64,000 bases of DNA, taken from NCBI RefSeq assembly GCF_000376245.1, contig NZ_AQXM01000058.1, forward strand, positions 35,034-99,033. The letters are read 5' to 3'. Of the stretch, positions 63,718 through 64,000 are shown piece by piece. Every line of letters begins with the position of its first letter. The stretch's first letter is position 1. A program made the position numbers and the translations under genes. Under the pieces are notes generated by a model, which was given only the letters and a program-made list of their open reading frames with translations, was not told the DNA's origin and made no database searches. The stretch comes from Acaricomes phytoseiuli DSM 14247 (GTDB taxonomy: Bacteria; Actinomycetota; Actinomycetes; Actinomycetales; Micrococcaceae).

Positions 63718-64000
63718 TGAATTGTCCTGGGTTTGGTTCCTAGGTTTTTGCGAGGGCGCCGGTTGGCGTTCGCGTGGGTTCGAGGCCGGCGTAGTGGGCG
63801 GTCTCGAATTCTTGGGGTGATTGGTAGCCCAGGGCGGAGTGGAGGCGTTGATTGTTGTACCACCACACCCATTCCAGTGTGGCGAGCTCTACTTCTTCCA
63901 CGGTGCGCCAGGGTTTGCGTGCTTTGATCAGTTCGGTCTTATAGACGGCGTTGACGGCTTCAGCCAGAGCGTTGTCGTAGCTATCGCCACGGGAACCAAC
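63718..64000. mobile_element. IS3-family insertion sequence (one end)
   Basis: The element begins at TGAATTGTCCTGGG (63718-63731), directly after the hsdM codons, and continues to the window edge. It carries the C-terminal part of an IS3-type transposase on the minus strand, so this is the transposase-3' end. The other end and any target duplication are outside the window. Confidence 0.85.
63740..64000 (-). CDS. IS3 family transposase, OrfB C-terminal part
   Basis: The last 86 residues of an IS3-family DDE transposase, running off the right edge. It contains GSRGDSYDNALAEAVNAVYK, with the final glutamate of the DDE triad, and WVWWYNNQRLHSALGYQSPQ, both diagnostic for this family. The stop is at 63740-63742, 22 bases inside the terminal repeat. 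The rest and OrfA are outside the window. Confidence 0.93.
   Translation of the reverse strand, partial: VGSRGDSYDNALAEAVNAVYKTELIKARKPWRTVEEVELATLEWVWWYNNQRLHSALGYQSPQEFETAHYAGLEPTRTPTGALAKT

Noticed and set aside
63684..63872. Minus-strand frame across the IS end and hsdM
   Set aside because: Different frame from the true IS3 transposase, which gives the DDE-family C terminus at 63740-64000.

Overview
The window is chromosomal DNA of a high-GC actinobacterium, most likely order Micrococcales and close to the Micrococcaceae (Arthrobacter/Psychromicrobium/Renibacterium-like). The reasons are the block rnpA-yidD-yidC-jag-rsmG-parA-parB followed by convergent trxA-trxB, the MurJ protein carrying a kinase-like and discoidin-like tail, the NUDIX/pcnA pair, the rpsF-ssb-rpsR-rplI-dnaB block, and the mix of sugar ABC importers. 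The left edge lies just outside the dnaA-oriC-rpmH region. Genus is inference; no rRNA, tRNA or CRISPR array was seen.

Layout. 1-5.2 kb: origin-proximal housekeeping genes with three parS sites, one at the centre of a 50-bp palindromic terminator. 5.2-12.8 kb: thioredoxin system, MurJ fusion, NUDIX hydrolase, tRNA nucleotidyltransferase, histidine phosphatase. 12.8-13.6 kb: a gene-poor stretch with two unrecognised small ORFs, one behind a self-complementary Shine-Dalgarno hairpin. 13.6-21.3 kb: membrane glycosyltransferase-like protein, an MFS gene with two compensating frameshifts, a PAP2-diacylglycerol-kinase fusion, an ABC exporter pair, an M18 aminopeptidase. 21.3-25.2 kb: ribosomal operon with an S6:S18-type leader, then dnaB behind a cluster of DnaA-box-like sites. 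25.2-27.8 kb: MATE transporter and two small membrane proteins. 27.8-34.2 kb: N-acetylglucosamine/chitobiose cluster (kinase, RpiR regulator, SIS protein, NgcEFG-like importer). 34.2-37.1 kb: CsoR-CopZ-CopA copper efflux. 37.1-46 kb: SorC-controlled polyol importer, xylulokinase, a V8-like protease and a polyol dehydrogenase. 46.1-57.1 kb: copper region. 57.1-62.1 kb: LacI-controlled maltose-type importer. 62.1-63.4 kb: secreted S1 protease. 63.6-64 kb: an hsdM start interrupted by an IS3-family element.

The most interesting system is the operon at 46987-57079. Six of its seven genes overlap end to start by 4-8 bases. It encodes a metallophore-type ABC importer (binding protein, FecCD permease, ATPase), a CopD-CtaG membrane protein, a second copper P-type ATPase, a cytochrome P450 and a DIT1/PvcA-type isocyanide synthase. 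I infer a compact chalkophore system: an amino-acid isocyanide is made, probably oxidised or dimerised by the P450, secreted, recaptured with copper, and the copper handed to cytochrome oxidase assembly. It is separate from the CsoR-controlled efflux genes about 10 kb away, so acquisition and detoxification seem to be distinct modules.

The three carbohydrate importers all lack an ATPase gene and presumably share one encoded elsewhere. The apparent frameshifts (15.2 and 16.1 kb, probably 37.35 kb) all lie in short G runs, so sequencing error must be excluded before calling decay.
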